A stretch of DNA of 33,114 nucleotides from Rhodoblastus sphagnicola (GTDB taxonomy: Bacteria > Pseudomonadota > Alphaproteobacteria > Rhizobiales > Beijerinckiaceae), in the NCBI RefSeq assembly GCF_002937075.1, contig NZ_NHSJ01000031.1, positions 1 to 33,114 on the forward strand. Reading direction: 5' to 3'. Below are positions 32,067-33,114 of this stretch, one piece after another. A program made the position numbers and the translations under genes. Within the stretch, counting starts at the first letter, position 1; every line of letters starts with the position of its first letter. A model generated the notes under the pieces. That model worked only from the letters and a program-made list of their open reading frames with translations. It was not told where the DNA came from and did no database searches.

Positions 32067-32648
32067 TCACGCCGCCGCCATCGCGCGCGCTCGTAGGATG
32101 GTTTGACGGCTGGTGGCGTATTCGCGCGCTAGGGCGGAAACAGACGCGCCGCCGTCCAATCGCCGGATGACATCCTCGCGCTGACTTTGCGTCAGAGCGC
32201 CGGGCCGGCCAATGGACTTTCCTTCCGCCTTGGCGCGCGCCAAGCCAGCCTGGGTTCGCTCGACCAGCAGATCGCGCTCAAATTCGGCGACGGCGGCGAT
32301 AACCTGCATGGTCATCTTCCCCGCCGCGCTTGTGAGGTCGGCGCCGCCAAGGGCAAGACAGTGAACGCGAACGCCGAGCGCGGCCAATCGATCGACGGTG
32401 GCCCGCACGTCCATGGCGTTGCGGCCCAAACGATCAAGCTTTGTGACGACGAGAATGTCTCCGGTCTCCAGCTTGTCCAGGAGACGAATGAAGCCTCGCC
32501 GTTGCGCAGCGGCAGTGCCGCCCGAGATTGTCTCGGAAACGACGCGGCGAGGTTAGATGGTGAAGCCGGCGGCGTTGATTTCGTGGAGCTGATTTTCGGT
32601 CGTCTGCCCCGTCGTCGAGACGCGGACGTAAGCGAAGACGCGCGGCAT
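32067..32648 (-). pseudogene. Serine resolvase (Tn3/TnpR-type) with one in-frame ochre stop
   Basis: A 194-codon resolvase/invertase frame. The N-terminus MPRVFAYVRVSTTGQTTENQ carries the nucleophile Ser11; codon 32 (32555-32553) is TAA in place of a sense codon, most simply GAA. The frame then continues uninterrupted: [62 protein letters not shown] and the C-terminal helix-turn-helix [15 protein letters not shown] with [18 protein letters not shown]. All catalytic-domain blocks are present, so only this one change blocks the full protein. A res-like dyad lies directly upstream. Confidence 0.85.
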
Positions 32649-32689
32649 GACCTTGGACCCATCCAAAAGGGAGATTCGAAACGTCGGCC

Positions 32690-32743
32690 ATGTTCGAAAT
32701 TATGTCAAGATAACTTCCGGACATGGCGTGAAGGGGATGTCCG
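32690..32743. repeat. Dyad upstream of the resolvase, candidate res site
   Basis: ATGTTCGAAATTAT (32690-32703) and ATAACTTCCGGACAT (32710-32724) are imperfect inverted arms around GTCAAG, about the size of a resolvase subsite. A third half-site, ATGTCCG (32737-32743), is an exact inverse of CGGACAT at 32718-32724. Resolution sites normally lie just upstream of the resolvase gene, as here. Confidence 0.45.
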
Positions 32744-32781
32744 TAATCGCACGGTTTAGGACAGCGTGCCGGCTCCCGAAA

Positions 32782-33114
32782 TCACCACCGCTGATACATG
32801 AGGGTGAGGTGATCGCCATTCTTCAGCCGGGCATTGACCGCCTTGCGCGAGAAAGGATGACCTTGCCAGGAATGACGCTCTTCAAGGCGTTCCAGCACAT
32901 CGTGCATTTCTTTGATGACGGCCTCGCCCTTCAGGATTTCCGTCTGTTTCTTCAAAACGACCTGGTCGACAAAATCGGCAACGGTCCCAAGATCTTCGAT
33001 CCCTTCCAGCGAGTACTGAGCATCGCGGCGCTCAAGAAAAGCTGCTGGTCCGCCGCAGTCCTCGGGCGGGCACGAGGCGTTGCCCTCGACGCAGTGGGGA
33101 TAGGCCCTGCGTGA
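32782..33114 (-). CDS. pRiA4b ORF-3-like (IS1096 TnpR-type passenger) protein, 3' part
   Basis: The last 110 residues of a protein whose N-terminus lies beyond the right edge. The hallmark is YPHCVEGNASCPPEDCGGPAAFLE, split here as YPHCVEGNASCPPEDC then GGPAAFLE, the conserved Cys motif of the PRiA4_ORF3 family named after an Agrobacterium plasmid gene. A charged helical tail ends with FSRKAVNARLKNG. The family is common on plasmids and transposons; its function is not established. The C-terminus looks intact. Confidence 0.8.
   Translation of the reverse strand, partial: SRRAYPHCVEGNASCPPEDCGGPAAFLERRDAQYSLEGIEDLGTVADFVDQVVLKKQTEILKGEAVIKEMHDVLERLEERHSWQGHPFSRKAVNARLKNGDHLTLMYQRW

Noticed and set aside
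30641-32648. Stop-codon reassignment explaining the TAG and TAA in the mobile genes
   Set aside because: TAG ends the heme receptor gene and TAA ends hutX copy 1 in this window, so both are normal stops.
1-33114. CRISPR arrays, tRNA and rRNA genes
   Set aside because: No regularly spaced repeats, cloverleaf-like sequences or rRNA blocks were found on reading both strands.

Overview
The window looks like part of a repABC replicon (plasmid or chromid) of an alphaproteobacterial methylotroph or methanotroph of the Hyphomicrobiales (Methylocystis/Methylosinus-like). The evidence is a RepC-type initiator at the left edge, a complete calcium-type mxa methanol dehydrogenase operon, Irr-type (ICE) regulatory boxes, and GC-rich codon use. 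The species cannot be fixed from the sequence alone.

Layout. (1) 1-2538: repC with a probable internal origin, then a vapB antitoxin with a frameshifted vapC, then an intact parDE pair. (2) 2711-5719: a tyrosine recombinase, a perfect 11-7-11 dif-like palindrome just upstream of it, and a divergent DUF1403 plus ScpB-like pair; this looks like a replicon resolution/segregation module. (3) 5763-6690: a WGR-domain remnant, a secreted DUF3617 protein and an isolated strong terminator. (4) 6782-8964: a HisKA_3 sensor kinase and a LuxR-type response regulator (MxaY/MxaX-like). They converge on (5) 8976-19526, read on the minus strand: mxaF-J-G-I, an intercistronic hairpin, mxaR-S-A-C-K-L-D and an MxaH-like lipoprotein gene. 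(6) 20831-30816: a heme acquisition and degradation locus. hemP-hmuTUV is on the minus strand. Divergent from it are a TonB-dependent heme receptor, tonB, a HmuQ/HmuD-like heme monooxygenase and hutX; then a second transcription unit holds another hutX, a HutW/ChuW-like radical SAM gene and a ChuY-like reductase gene cut by a transposon. (7) 30600-33114: an ISKra4-family transposase and a serine resolvase, each carrying one in-frame stop, a res-like dyad, and the 3' part of a pRiA4b ORF-3-like gene.

How the genes work together. MxaF and MxaI form the periplasmic PQQ/Ca2+ methanol dehydrogenase, MxaG is its cytochrome cL electron acceptor, and MxaJ and MxaRSACKLD serve assembly and calcium insertion. 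The two-component pair probably activates mxaF through a palindrome overlapping the -35 region. In the heme locus the receptor and TonB move heme across the outer membrane, HmuTUV across the inner membrane, HutX proteins carry it, and two chemically different enzymes (an O2-dependent monooxygenase and a radical SAM enzyme) may open the ring.

Most interesting observations: in three predicted promoters (hemP, heme receptor, second hutX) the ICE box centre is exactly 23 bp from the first base of the -35 hexamer, one box serving two divergent promoters; the recombinase/dif-like/DUF1403/ScpB module next to repC; and the placement of the mxa operon on an apparently repABC-type replicon. I saw no tRNA, rRNA or CRISPR array.
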